Below are positions 11,401 through 22,295 of a stretch of DNA of 64,000 nucleotides, in pieces. This stretch comes from Seminavis robusta (Eukaryota; Bacillariophyta; Bacillariophyceae; Naviculales; Naviculaceae). The stretch's first letter is position 1. The number at the start of each line of letters is the position of its first letter. A program made the translations under genes and the position numbers. Under the pieces are notes generated by a model. That model did no database searches. It had not been told where the DNA came from and saw nothing but the letters and a program-made list of their open reading frames with translations. The stretch covers positions 78,501-142,500 of the forward strand of contig CAICTM010000059.1 of assembly GCA_903772945.1 (NCBI GenBank). The letters run 5' to 3'.

Positions 11401-14400
11401 GTTGGAGGCACACTCGCAGTCGGCGAAGGCCGAGTGCTCTATCCTCCAATTTCCGCAACCAACGGGTGAGTGTCCCGACTCCCTTGATGGAATAGCGATT
11501 CCTTGCCGTACTGACCTTGCTGACTACTTCTTGTGTTGCCTTACAGTATCGTTCACATCTTGACCTCGCTCCCCCTTCCTCCATCCGTAACAAGCTCTGT
11601 CATGGATCTTCTTCCATCAATCTCGAACAATTCCAACCTAGTGAACATCATTTTGGATGCTGGTCTCGACCGCATTCTGTCGAGTCTGTCCCCTGTCACG
11701 TTCTTTGCACCTGCCGAAGATTTTTTTGGCATTCCGACCACTGAGCTTGCTGACATGATTGAAAATCACATTTTTGAAGGCATTTTTTACTTCGACGAAC
11801 TTTTAGGGATGGACGGGACAGTGATCACGTCTGTGAACAGCAAAGAGTGGGTCGTTAGTGTATTGGACAGTTCGGTTTTCCTCCAGGCAGAAAGAGGAAG
11901 TTCCGTTGTGGCGAGGCTTGAAACTCCATTTGACTTGCTCGGGAATAACGGTGTCCTGCATCGTGTCGATGCATTGCTTTCTGACATTGGCGCACCACTG
12001 ACTCCTAATCCCAATTCCACTAACCCACCGAATGCGACAGTGCCGGCACCCACGAGCAGCCCTACTTCCCTCAATGTAACTCTTCCTACGCGTCCCAATG
12101 TTACCACACCTAATCCCAATTCCACTATCCCACCCACAGTGCCGGCACCTACCAGCAGCCCCACTCCCGTCAATGCAACTCTTCCCACGCGTCCCAATGC
12201 TACTTCTCCAGCACCAACACCGGCAGCTCAAAACGCAACGTACCACCCCAGCGGCGGTCCGACCAGTAGCCCAACAGTAGGCAGCCCCACCCCTGGTCCA
12301 TCGACCAAGCCTCCGCTCATGCCGGTTGCCACGTTCAGTCCTACAGCATCTAACGAATCATCTGCTGCCCCAACAGTGTCCTCAAGCGGTACGAATGCGT
12401 CAGCTGCTCCTGTGCCTACACCAGCACCAACCGGCAATGTGACCAACGTCAGGGTAAACACCAGCTTCGTAATCTCCAACACAAACGGACTGACATCTCT
12501 TGATGTGAGCCTACCCGAGAATGCCATGGTATTGAACCAGGGATACACTGACTTTGTACAACAACTTGTCGCTGACGTTGAAAAATCGCAACAACGACGC
12601 TTGCGCGGCAGTCCGCAAGATAGAAGGCTAAGCGCGTCCTTGGATGCTGGATCCCGGCCTTCATTGTATGGGGTACACGACATGACTTGTCCAACAGGTC
12701 AGACACCTCCCATCCCTGACAACGCCGCCTGCCAGACTGTGTACGGCCGCTACGATTTGATCGTCAGCGATGAAGATCCGATCGCTGTTCATGCCAAGTA
12801 TGAAGACGAAACAGCAAAGGCGATAGACGAAGGAAAACTTCAGAGCAGTTTGGATGCCGCAGCCTCTGACTCTCCATTCACTGTCATTGGTGCTGCAAAG
12901 ACGGCTGATGACCAAAGCACTGAAGTGCCAACTGCTGACGACGGGAACAAGATGGAGTGGTGGATGATTCTTATAATTGTGCTGGCGTCTGTCTCGGGTT
13001 GCTGCTGCATGGGAGTCGCATTAGCATTCTTCATGTTGAGTTCAAGGAAAAAGGACCAAGATCTGGAGAAGCTTGTGGTCGCAGATGAAGGGTTAGGGCC
13101 GTCGCCAACACCAAATGGTCCTGTAACTGTTGTGGAACTGGAGGATGGATTGTTTGATGACAGCGACGCAGAGGACGAAGACCCCCATATCTCGGAGGAA
13201 CGCGACAACGATTCCTGGAAGGAGGATGATTCGACTGTGAATGAAATTCATGAAGACCCGAGCGAGCATACTGACAGTGATTCAGAATGGGAAGAATCCG
13301 GAGACAGCGATTCAGAAGACGGCAGCGATGATGGGTTGGAGCGATCTCCGCTTTACCCCTTACCGAAGAGCGTTATTCACGATGATTCGGATGATGACGA
13401 CACGGAGAAGATGGAAGCGCAACCATTCTGGGATGATGCTGACTCAAGTCGTGACGAATGGCTTGGCGATGATGCAACGGTGCAAGTTGAGGAGAGCGTC
13501 GCTGGCGCCGTTGACGAGGAAAGTGACTATGATGACACGTGGGAGCATGAGAACGAAGACGGAAAGAAAGATGATGAGGAGCAGGACAATATCGTGGCCG
13601 AAGCTGACCCGTTGTTGAGAGAGAACTTTGCGGAGGATCCTCCAATTGCAGCAAGCAACGGCGATCCTCCGACGGGAAATTCTGGTGAGACTGTTTATTC
13701 GGTCGAAATTCCTTCAGTCTCACCGTCAGGGGTTGAACCCGAAGAATCTGTTCCCTCGGACAACAGCAGTAGAAGTGACCAAAAAGAGGGCGGCTGGGAA
13801 GACGACTCTGATTCGGTAATCGACGATGCTGGTGAATCTCTCTTTGATCCGAAGAACGAAGCCCCGTCGATGTCACTGGCCTTGGGCGATGCAGGCTCTG
13901 ATTCTGAGACGGGTCCTCGAGAATCAGAGAATGTTCGCGCGCCAATGATGGCGGATCCTCTTGATGACGAGAGTGCCGCAGCGTCTGGAATCGACGAAGT
14001 GGGTGCCGCTCAGCCGATGGCCCCCCTTAATGATGCGGGTTCAGGAGTGTTATCGGATGCAGACGAATGCATGGAGGAATTGCTCTCGGCCAACGCGGAT
14101 AGGAGTTTGCGAAACGATGACGATAATGTTTCCTGCGTCTACGCAACGTCTGATGATCATTCATGCGACGGTGGCGATGAATGGGAAGACGAGATGACAG
14201 ACGGGGGCAACGACGATGAAGTGACCACTCACGCCGAAGAACGATCCAATCATCCATCTATTGGGGGAGGGACTGCCAGTCATGCCGAAAATGGCGGCTT
14301 GGAAGGAACACCAGCTCTGACAACTGGTGCAGCATCTAGTTCTACAACACGAGCATCAACGGTTTCTGCCAGCAACTACCACAGCCGTTTCCTGGAATCA

Positions 14401-14451
14401 GATTCTTCAGAAGATGAGTGGGAAGATGAAGAGGAAAATAGCAAGGAATGA
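8455..14451 (+). CDS. Cell-surface protein with five FAS1 domains, one TM and an acidic tail
   Basis: Exons 8455..10952, 11022..11465 and 11547..14451 join in phase to 1948 residues; introns are 69 and 81 bp. ATG 8455 begins a signal peptide. An EF-hand-like loop (DSNGDNYLDAANE) lies near residue 137. FAS1 (fasciclin) domains sit near residues 277-416, 565-700, 725-845, 849-990 and 995-1125, each with the ANGVIHVI-type H2 box. N/P/T/S-rich linkers (NATxP, PTPxP) with many N-x-S/T sites separate some of them. A TM helix at about 1453-1480 (MILIIVLASVSGCCCMG) precedes a tail of about 470 residues packed with D/E/S. FAS1 proteins mediate cell-matrix or cell-cell adhesion. The tail is presumably cytoplasmic and looks like a CK2-type phosphorylation target, by inference. 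Both introns split the same H2-box position. Confidence 0.88.
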
Positions 14452-15132
14452 CGCTGCTCGTAATCATGCAAGCACGTCATGGCGAACGTGCGAGCCCCTG
14501 CTGGTAGAGCTTATCACCCGGCTGTCCATTCTGCAAGTCCAGAACAAGCGATTTTTCCAATCAACAGGTATGCGAATGACGACATAGATGGCGCGATTTG
14601 CTGCCATGGCTCAATAGCCTTTGCAGCATCTATAGTACGGACTCCTACAAAGTTGTTAGAACGTTTCCGGACCGGACAACTATCGTGTACTTTGACTGCC
14701 GTTCGCACCTGGTAAACTTTTAGGGGGCGGAGTTGACGGATCTGTTTGGGGGCTGGAGACGACTACAAAGTGGCATGGGTTAGTTAGGTGATTGGATTTT
14801 AGCCGTTGCTTGCGTACAATGTCAGATGACTTTTTACATCGACAGGCTCGGGTTTTCGTGAGAAGGTCACATACAAAAGCAAGCCTCGGAATTGACACAC
14901 ACAAAGTGTTGGCATCCGATCCCTCCGACAGGAAACGTACGGTACTGTACAAGAGAAATAGACGCGAGAGCTCGCTTGATGAACAGCAAACAACAACTCT
15001 GCCGCAACCTTTTCAGCCAAGGTGCATGGATTGGAGGACGACATTCAGCTCGAGCGAGAATACTTAGTACCGATACCTGGTACCACCGTTGCTGATTGAC
15101 GCCAACAAAGGGGCTTCGAGTTCATTGCCAAA
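14452..15132. other. Spacer, no supportable gene
   Basis: About 680 bp after the FAS1 gene. Several short overlapping frames exist on both strands but none has a recognisable motif, signal peptide or clear start context. It probably holds the FAS1 3'UTR and the promoter of the small gene at 15133. Confidence 0.35.
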
Positions 15133-15483
15133 ATGTCGATTGTTACCCTCATTGCCATTGACGACGATCCCATTGCATTCGCCAATCCTGATTTCATCCG
15201 CGTCCCTCGACAATCGATCAAGTATTTCTCGCTTAGTGCGCCTCGAGATGTGAGACAGCAGTTTGAGAGAAGAGCCACAGAGTTTGAACGGCGCCTTACG
15301 ATTGAGTGGCAAGGAAACGCTGGACGCCTGAGTCACCGTGTGGATTTACATGAAATGGTTTCTTGGGTCGAGTTTGGAAGGCTCCAACACGTCAACTGCT
15401 ACGAGGACAGCGCAGGAAACATCCGAAAGCTCCATCACACTTTTGTCTTTCTACCAAGCTCGGGTTCCTTTGGGATCATCTGA
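15133..15483 (+). CDS. Small hypothetical protein, 116 aa
   Basis: The frame begins at an ATG with A at -3 and encodes MSIVTLIAIDDDPIAFANPD onward, rich in Arg/Glu, with FERRATEFERRLTIEW as a likely amphipathic helix. It has no signal peptide, TM or recognised motif. It ends with a TGA at 15481-15483. It may be a whole short cytosolic protein or an exon of a longer gene. The composition is mixed and protein-like, but nothing else supports it. Confidence 0.4.
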   Translation: MSIVTLIAIDDDPIAFANPDFIRVPRQSIKYFSLSAPRDVRQQFERRATEFERRLTIEWQGNAGRLSHRVDLHEMVSWVEFGRLQHVNCYEDSAGNIRKLHHTFVFLPSSGSFGII

Positions 15484-15849
15484 TACTACGAATGAAAGAA
15501 GTAGCCATGGACGGGTGACATAGCCGATGATGACTTGTTAGGCATGCATGCTGTAGCTAAAATAACACATCTAGCCTGTCATCTTATATTGAAGATTCCG
15601 GTACTGTATCCCATGATGGTGGCGACAGGATCAAACGCGCCTAGCTAGCTAGCCGGAGTGGGATCTGGTCCATGGAATACGGGAAGGGCTTGCCACCAGG
15701 AAATCGTTTGAAAGCCTTGCAGGCTTCTAGTCGAATCTTTCATCCTGGAATTTTAAAGAACGCAAGATCCTCTTTTCGTCAATCATTGCTGTGTACCGGT
15801 ACCCGGTACCGGTACCTTGTACCTGCTTCCTTCATAAAATCAACCCACC
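15484..15849. other. Short spacer and likely promoter
   Basis: No gene. At 15794-15815, about 35 bp before the next start codon, a dense run of GTACCGGTACCCGGTACCGG words forms a near-palindrome and may lie in the 5'UTR. Confidence 0.35.
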
Positions 15850-17685
15850 ATGTCGGACAACTTTGACAGAGCATCCTACTACAAGGCAGTGGGAGAATGG
15901 AGCGGTCGTTTAATCTTTTCGCGGGACTCTCGACTAGCAGGCGGCGCTGTTCAGATGGAAGTTCACAATGCGCCGGAAGCTCATAGTGGTCTGATTGGCA
16001 GTCAAGTAGAGCTGGGGTGGGATTTGGACATTGAGGATGGAGGAGAGTTGCAAGCCTATGTGGACTTTTTGACTACGGACGTTGCTTTCGGAGAAGAAGC
16101 AACGGTCAGTTCCAGTAAGGGTCGTGTTCATCCGACTCGACTCGATGGACTCACACATGTCGGGCCTCTCGAGTCTTTGGCAGCTGCGCGACCCTCCAAT
16201 TCCATCCACGTTGTCCTGGACACCGTGGAAGGTCAGGTCAAGGTCATTGATCACAAGATCAGGATCTCCAAGCCGCCCATTCAAATACGAGGAAAGAAAA
16301 AATGCCTTGCCAAGTTCCTGGGACCAAGCTCTCGGCAAGGAGACCTCGCGTGTACACTCTGCGAAATTCAGCACTACAATCCCGAAACGGCGCTCTTTGA
16401 CGGTCCCATTCAAGTCGTACAAATCCCGCACTTTCCCAAAACCAGCAGAGGCTTGTATGTATCCACTTGCGACCAAATCGAATCCTCGCCCGTCAATCCT
16501 TGGGGTTGGTATCTCTACGGGCACTTTGATGACGAGGCCGACAGTAAGCCATTCGTCGTCGAAGCCTGGGAACCTCGTCGCGCACTCATCGTGGGTAACT
16601 TGACTGAAACGGTCACAGGAGGCTTGGATGCGACAGTCGACGCCATCAAGAACAAAATATGGAAGGGCGCACGATACAACAAAGGCACTGTGGACACATA
16701 CCTACTGGATCCCACAGACAACGCGGCAACAACAACATCCATCGAAGAAGACTGGAAGGAACGAGACCGGTTCTTGGTCATTCATCTATTTGGAGGCATT
16801 GGCGGTGATATAGTCAATGAAGAAAACTTTGTGGGCCTTATTCCAGGACATTTTGCCTTCGGCAATGCCACCATTGTGCGAGACACGGCCTTTACCAATG
16901 AATTGCAATTCCAAATTGTACATAGGCAAATCTACGCACACAACAATGGAGCAATCATTTCAGGGCCGAACATGTGGTCTAGTTACTGTGGAGATCTGGA
17001 ACGGGGATGGCTGGGGACACGGCCCATTAGTGATATCGTCGTAAAAATGGAGTTACTCAGCAACTTGTATTCGTTCGACGACATTGGCAATATCACAATC
17101 TGCCCCCTGGATGAAATGATTCGAGAGTTGAATGAAATGGGAGCCCGCTATCGGACTGGAGATGGCGATGGAAGCGCGTTGGTTAGTACGGCACATTCCT
17201 GTGTTCAGGACTCCAGTCAAGCTCTCTTTGCCGCACTCCAAGAAACGTACCGCAAGCTACAGGGAAATCCCAAGATTCAACAGTGGATCCAGGCCAATCC
17301 GAGTCACCCACAAGCGAAGGATCTTGCCAAACTCAGCTTACTTCACCAGAACTTGGACGACTACTTGACTCCTCTCGGGGTTCGCAAGGATTGGTTGGAA
17401 ACTGCAAAGGGGTTGCGAGGGACAGAACCAGTCAATACGCCATTGCTGTCATTGATCGAAACCATTCGCACGTGGAGGACTGTAGTCCCTCGAAGAGCCC
17501 ACGACAGACTAGCCGAAATCTTCCTGCAGCATGGAGCCAAGCTATGGTTCATACGGACCAATCAAGTAGGAGGCAGTGACTCGCACATCATCCCTTTGGC
17601 ACCGGCACGAGCCTTTGACTTTCACGACAACCAACGCGATCCAGACAGAGATGGCGTACCAGATCCTTGCTTTTTTTGCAAGTAG
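15850..17685 (+). CDS. Unrecognised 611-aa soluble protein
   Basis: A single exon of 612 codons starts at ATG 15850 in a strong CACC-ATG context. There is no signal peptide and no clear TM helix. The first half is beta-rich with conserved-looking aromatic blocks (NPWGWYLYGHFDDEA, FVVEAWEPRRALIVGN). The middle has a Gly-rich stretch (FGGIGGDI) followed by a segment rich in His/Phe/Asn (GLIPGHFAFGNATIVRD). The C-terminal third is helical, and ends with a D-x-D-x-D-G motif (DRDGVPDPCFFCK) that could bind calcium. I do not recognise the family. The regular composition and full-length frame make it a real gene. It ends in CFFCK, which is not a canonical prenylation CaaX box. Confidence 0.8.
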   Translation: MSDNFDRASYYKAVGEWSGRLIFSRDSRLAGGAVQMEVHNAPEAHSGLIGSQVELGWDLDIEDGGELQAYVDFLTTDVAFGEEATVSSSKGRVHPTRLDGLTHVGPLESLAAARPSNSIHVVLDTVEGQVKVIDHKIRISKPPIQIRGKKKCLAKFLGPSSRQGDLACTLCEIQHYNPETALFDGPIQVVQIPHFPKTSRGLYVSTCDQIESSPVNPWGWYLYGHFDDEADSKPFVVEAWEPRRALIVGNLTETVTGGLDATVDAIKNKIWKGARYNKGTVDTYLLDPTDNAATTTSIEEDWKERDRFLVIHLFGGIGGDIVNEENFVGLIPGHFAFGNATIVRDTAFTNELQFQIVHRQIYAHNNGAIISGPNMWSSYCGDLERGWLGTRPISDIVVKMELLSNLYSFDDIGNITICPLDEMIRELNEMGARYRTGDGDGSALVSTAHSCVQDSSQALFAALQETYRKLQGNPKIQQWIQANPSHPQAKDLAKLSLLHQNLDDYLTPLGVRKDWLETAKGLRGTEPVNTPLLSLIETIRTWRTVVPRRAHDRLAEIFLQHGAKLWFIRTNQVGGSDSHIIPLAPARAFDFHDNQRDPDRDGVPDPCFFCK

Positions 17686-18944
17686 CTACTTCGTTGTGGG
17701 GCTCACAGCGGAGACTCCTTGTTCGATGAATTTGTTTTCATGCTTTTACCTGAGCCAACTTCACTACAGGTAACTTAGTCACACGTCCTGTTTGCAACGA
17801 ATATAATGTAAGGCACTTGTTGTGCATCCAATGGCATGAACACCCAATTTCGTTTGTGCTCAGCTCTTCTCATCATCCCGTAGGCCTAGTGCATGGTTAT
17901 CCGTTGCAATTGTCCTCGTCTCCTCCAGCTGGCTACAATGTACGAGTAGCTAGCTAGTTGATGGGCGTGTCACTCTATTCTAGCCACTCGAACTCTTGGA
18001 GCGAGGCTGGGGTGGCCGGGGCTTTGGGAAGGAGACACCTCTTCACCTGCTTTATCACTCATGGTTTGACAGTTAGTTGATCAGGCTTGGATCTTTGGAT
18101 CAGATCTTTGGCAGGCTGACGTCACTCTCATTTTTCTTGGTTGGGAGCTTCGACTGTCTCTCATCACTCGTCATGCACGGTCTTTACGTCATGGAAGCGA
18201 TGAAAGTGATGTTGTTCTATTCTGCTGATATCTCTTGCTCTTCGCCGACGGCTTCGTACAATGCAGCTGCAAGGCCAAACAATATCCATTGGCGGTGTCA
18301 TGCTGTCATGCTCTACCAGGTACCGTAACGTATGTGTACATCCACACATCCAGCCACCTCCCAAAAAAAGCTGAGAGGAAGCAGCAATGCCGACGAGCAA
18401 AAGAGACGAAGAGAACCAGCCATCCATCCACCACCAACCACATCCTTCAAACATCTTGCCGATCATGCCTCACTTACCTTTTTGACTTTCCTTAAGGCTT
18501 GAAGACGAGAAACATCTCCTCTACTGACAAGCAAAGCAGAACTTTCCTTCACAAATTCAGGTACGCAGCCACTTCGTCAGTGCTTCGGTGATGTCGGGGG
18601 CGAACTTTGCTTGCTTGGCCTATCTAAGCAATCGTTGCTGCAGGTAGTAGCTACCGTAGCAGGCAGCTACCTGAGCGGTGATGGTTTCGGAAGTAGCTCT
18701 TGACGTTGCAGCCAGAGCAATGAAGACCTGTCAGGTTCATTTTTTACCTGCAAGAAAGTTGCAAAGCACAAAAGTACTAAGCTGACGAGAGTTTAGCTAC
18801 TAGTAGCTATTTAATAGCTTGCTTGCTTGCAAAGGATCTGGAAGTTTTGCAAGGCTGCTGAAAGCAACTTATTCGATCCCTCTTCAAGCAACACAAGTGG
18901 CCTCATCAGATCTGTATTCGGTTTATTGAGCACCACTCTGCTCC
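17686..18944. other. Spacer, no supportable gene
   Basis: About 1.26 kb with only short frames on both strands, none with a motif or good start. It contains CTAGCTAG and GGTACCGTAACG-type words and a GCTTGCTTGC run at about 18819. The right end is the probable promoter and 5'UTR of the formamidase-like gene. Confidence 0.4.
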
Positions 18945-21550
18945 ATGAAGATTTCCTGCGAGATCTTACTCATCATCTTTGTGTGTTGTCTGATCAGGAG
19001 CGTTTCTTCAGTCAAGTGTGGCTTTTCAGAAGAACTGGCCAGCATTGGGCAGACATTTGACTTGGCGGACAGCAAGATCACCATTGTTGGTTTCGAGGCA
19101 TCTGTGACCTACGCATCCCTTCCTGCTGGTAAGCAAGGCTCATTCCTTCATTCTCAATTCCCAAACATATATCTGTTCGTGTGAGCCTCACCATTCCATT
19201 TCCAATTCCATTTCCATAACACGACCCACAGGATATACACCCTTTTTGACAGTTCTAGCTGCCAGCGAGGAACCCACGTTCTCTTCTGCGGAAGGCACCT
19301 TGACGATCTCGGCTGGTGGCAGCTGTGAAACACTGGGTGGTGCATTTCCACTGGAAGATAGTTTCGACGAGGAACCTGCCGCCGGAGACAAATCTGGTCC
19401 GTTGGAGGAACGCAAGGAATACGAAGACATTCAGGCTAGCGGGGCCTTTCAACTGAAACCTCGATCAACCATGATTCTTTCAACGTTTGTGTCATCGTGC
19501 TTCGTGCCCCGACCTTTCCGTGGCATCCTTCTTGCTGCATCCCTTTTGGCTTGCATCTCATCCGTGAATGGTGATGAAGAAGTTCCTGCTGCCGGTTGCA
19601 AGCCTTCATTGGAATTGCAAATCAGCTTGCCAATGGGGGCCGAGGTTGCCAGTTCCTTTGGCGAAACGGATCACTTTCTAGAAGCCACACTTGACACCGT
19701 GACTTGGGGATACTACGACCCCAATGCAACGGCCAAAGTCACCATGGAGTCGGGTGAGACCGTGACGGTTGAGGTCATCACTCACCACTCGGGCCATGAC
19801 TATGCCAAGATGATTCGAGGAGATCCAAATGTCGAAGAGATCTTTTACTGGGAAATGAACCAGACTTTGCTTGATAAACCCGAACCAAAGCTACCGGGAA
19901 GCGGTGTGCATCTCATCACTGGGCCCATTGAAGTCGTAGGAGCACAAGTCGGAGATGTTGTTCAGGTGGACATTCTAGAGTTGGATCCTCGCTACAACCC
20001 AGTCACTGGACGATGCTTTGGGACCAACAGCCAAAAGTTTGCCGGGTACCAGTTTCGGGCTGACGGAGGCACCAAACGCGATGGCACTCCATACGTGCGG
20101 ACTGGAGGTACAGAGGCAATAACCGTCTTTGAGTTTCTCGAGGACGAGGATGGCACCATGCTCTATGGCAAGCCAGTTTACATGTATCGCTTCCCCAACA
20201 TGACAGCACCCGATGGCTCCGAACGCACCTTTGACAACAATCCTGCTGTTATGGTCCCTCATGAATATGATCAAGGATACGACGGAGATCTCTTGTCGGA
20301 AGATCCCATCGAATACCCTCCAGGATTTGATGACACTGTTGTAAGTTTGAAGACGTCTTTACGGACGAGCTGTCAATAGCTTGCATCTCTGATTGCAATC
20401 CACACCATTTGCCATCGTCTTTTCTTGTGTACCGGTAGGTCACGGACGAGGGTGGCATTCTGTACCTGTCCCCCGATCCAGCTGGGTTGAACTGGAAGGT
20501 GCCCCTTCGTCCCCACTTGGGTGTCCTTGGAGTCATGCCCAATAATACGATCAACTACATTGATGAAGACGCCCCGGGTGGTGCCAATTCCATTCCACCG
20601 TCTCGATTTGGAGGCAACGTTGACGATTGGCGCATTGGCAAGGGTGGAACCATGTACTACACGGTGGAAGTGCCCGGAGCCATGATTGTCGTGGGCGATA
20701 CTCATGCTGCCCAAGGCGACTCCGAGTTGGCAGGGACTGCCATGGAAACTTCCATGACGGCGAAGCTACGTGTTACCCTGCACAAAAAGGACGAGCTCCC
20801 AGCTATGGTGCAGGGTTTGAACTTTCCCTTGTTGGAAACCTCAACTGAGTTCGTGATTCATGGATTTGCCTACAACAATTATCTGGATCAGGTGGAGGAT
20901 CCATCGAACGTTTTTGCGGAAGGTGCCTCGTTGGACTTGGCCATGGAAGATTGCTTCATTAAGACTCGTAACTGGTTGATGGACACGTATGGCTTGATCG
21001 AGGAGGAGACGATTGCTCTGATGGCGACAGCCGTGGATTTTGGTGTTACCCAAGTAGTGGACGGGAACTGGGTGAGTACTGATATATAGACGGTACAGTT
21101 GAATGCCACCACACCCCTACACTTGAATCTTAGCCAGCCACCACTCATTCAAGTTTGTATCTCACGATCGTTGCTTGCTTACTTGCTTGGTTGCTTGGAT
21201 TGGGCACTGTTCTCCTGGTCTATCTGTCCTCTCCTGCCTCCTCTTCTCTGTAGGGCGTTCATGCGGACATTGACAAGTGGGTGTTTGACGAATCGGACAC
21301 ACCATACGATTACAGCTGCACGACTTCCAAATCGGGGCGTCGAGGCCGTGGTCGAAAGTTGATGTCGGGGTCGAGCCGCCGTCGTGTGTTGGAGGATCAT
21401 GACATCTTGCTGAGTCCCGACCAATACGCGGATTCTCTGTATGACCGCGTGACTTCCCAATGCACTTCCTGTGAGACCCATTGGAACCGTCGCCACTTGG
21501 CAGACGCCTTGTTGAATGCGAAGATCAAGTTTGTCCAGCGCCGCATGTAG
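18945..21550 (+). CDS. Secreted acetamidase/formamidase family enzyme with extended N terminus
   Basis: Exons 18945..19128, 19232..20340, 20439..21071 and 21254..21550 join in phase to 740 residues; introns are 103, 98 and 182 bp. The catalytic part matches the FmdA/AmdA family (amide to carboxylate plus ammonia). Marks are TVTWGYYDPNATAKV with an ESGETVTVE strand, TGPIEVVGAQVGDVVQVDIL, FGGNVDDWRIGKGGT and GDTHAAQGDSELAGTAMET. The C terminus has a basic patch (GRRGRGRK) and CTSCETHW. Two secretion signals occur: MKISCEILLIIFVCC at residue 1 and a second Met at base 19471 (MILSTFVSS, then a hydrophobic ILLAASLLACISSVNG). Starting at 19471 gives a normal secreted enzyme of 599 residues. Either the first 137 codons are a real extension with an internal TM segment, or alternative promoters are used. 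A secreted enzyme could scavenge nitrogen from amides, by inference. Confidence 0.85.
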
Positions 21551-22295
21551 CAAGAATATCTCCACTTATCTTAATTAATGTTTATTGTGTAGCCGAAACA
21601 GCGAGTGCATAAATTGTCTTGTGTCCCGGTATCTAGCTAGCCACATCGATGTAGCTAGTTAGCTACTATCATAGCTAGCTAGTAGAGGTATCAAGGTTAG
21701 CGAGAGTGGCCTATTGGTGTGATATTGGACTGAGCATGAGGTCAAGTGCGCTGGCTTCCGAGATAATCTACCAACTCAAAACCCCCCTTTCGGTAAAGTG
21801 CGAGGTGTGACGAGCGCCAGCCAGACAACCAGAAAGCAGACCAGAAGACCCCAGCAAAAGGAGAACAGGGAATAGGGCATGCAGAGGACAAAGAAGACTT
21901 ATGCATAATGCACGTAGACTACCCCAGAGTGCAGTACTGTGAACCGTACAGAAACCTGCACGTGGATACCACGATACCACACAGAAACCTACACGGGACA
22001 ATATGTAGATAAAATTCATCATCCCAATGCCGTCCAAGGTCCCGCAAATGCAGGAAAACACATTACTAGCAACTAGCTAGTCGAGTACAGCACAAGGTCC
22101 CGGAGGCCGACGGCAACTATAATCTAGCTAGCGCTGATGCCACCGGTCACCACTCACCGGCACTCTGCCGTACAGTACAGCGTACCAGCAGTGTGTCAGC
22201 CTCATATTTCGATGGCTGACAAGAAATTCGAAGTATCTTTTAGAAGTCTTGTCCACTCGAGTATCCTTTCCGTACCGGTACCGTAGCTACACACC
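21551..22295. other. Spacer between formamidase-like and Hint-2 genes
   Basis: No supportable gene. CTAGCTAG words cluster at about 21631-21685 and 22070-22130, and a CCGTACCGGTACCGTAGC word lies about 10 bp before the Hint-2 start codon. Confidence 0.4.
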
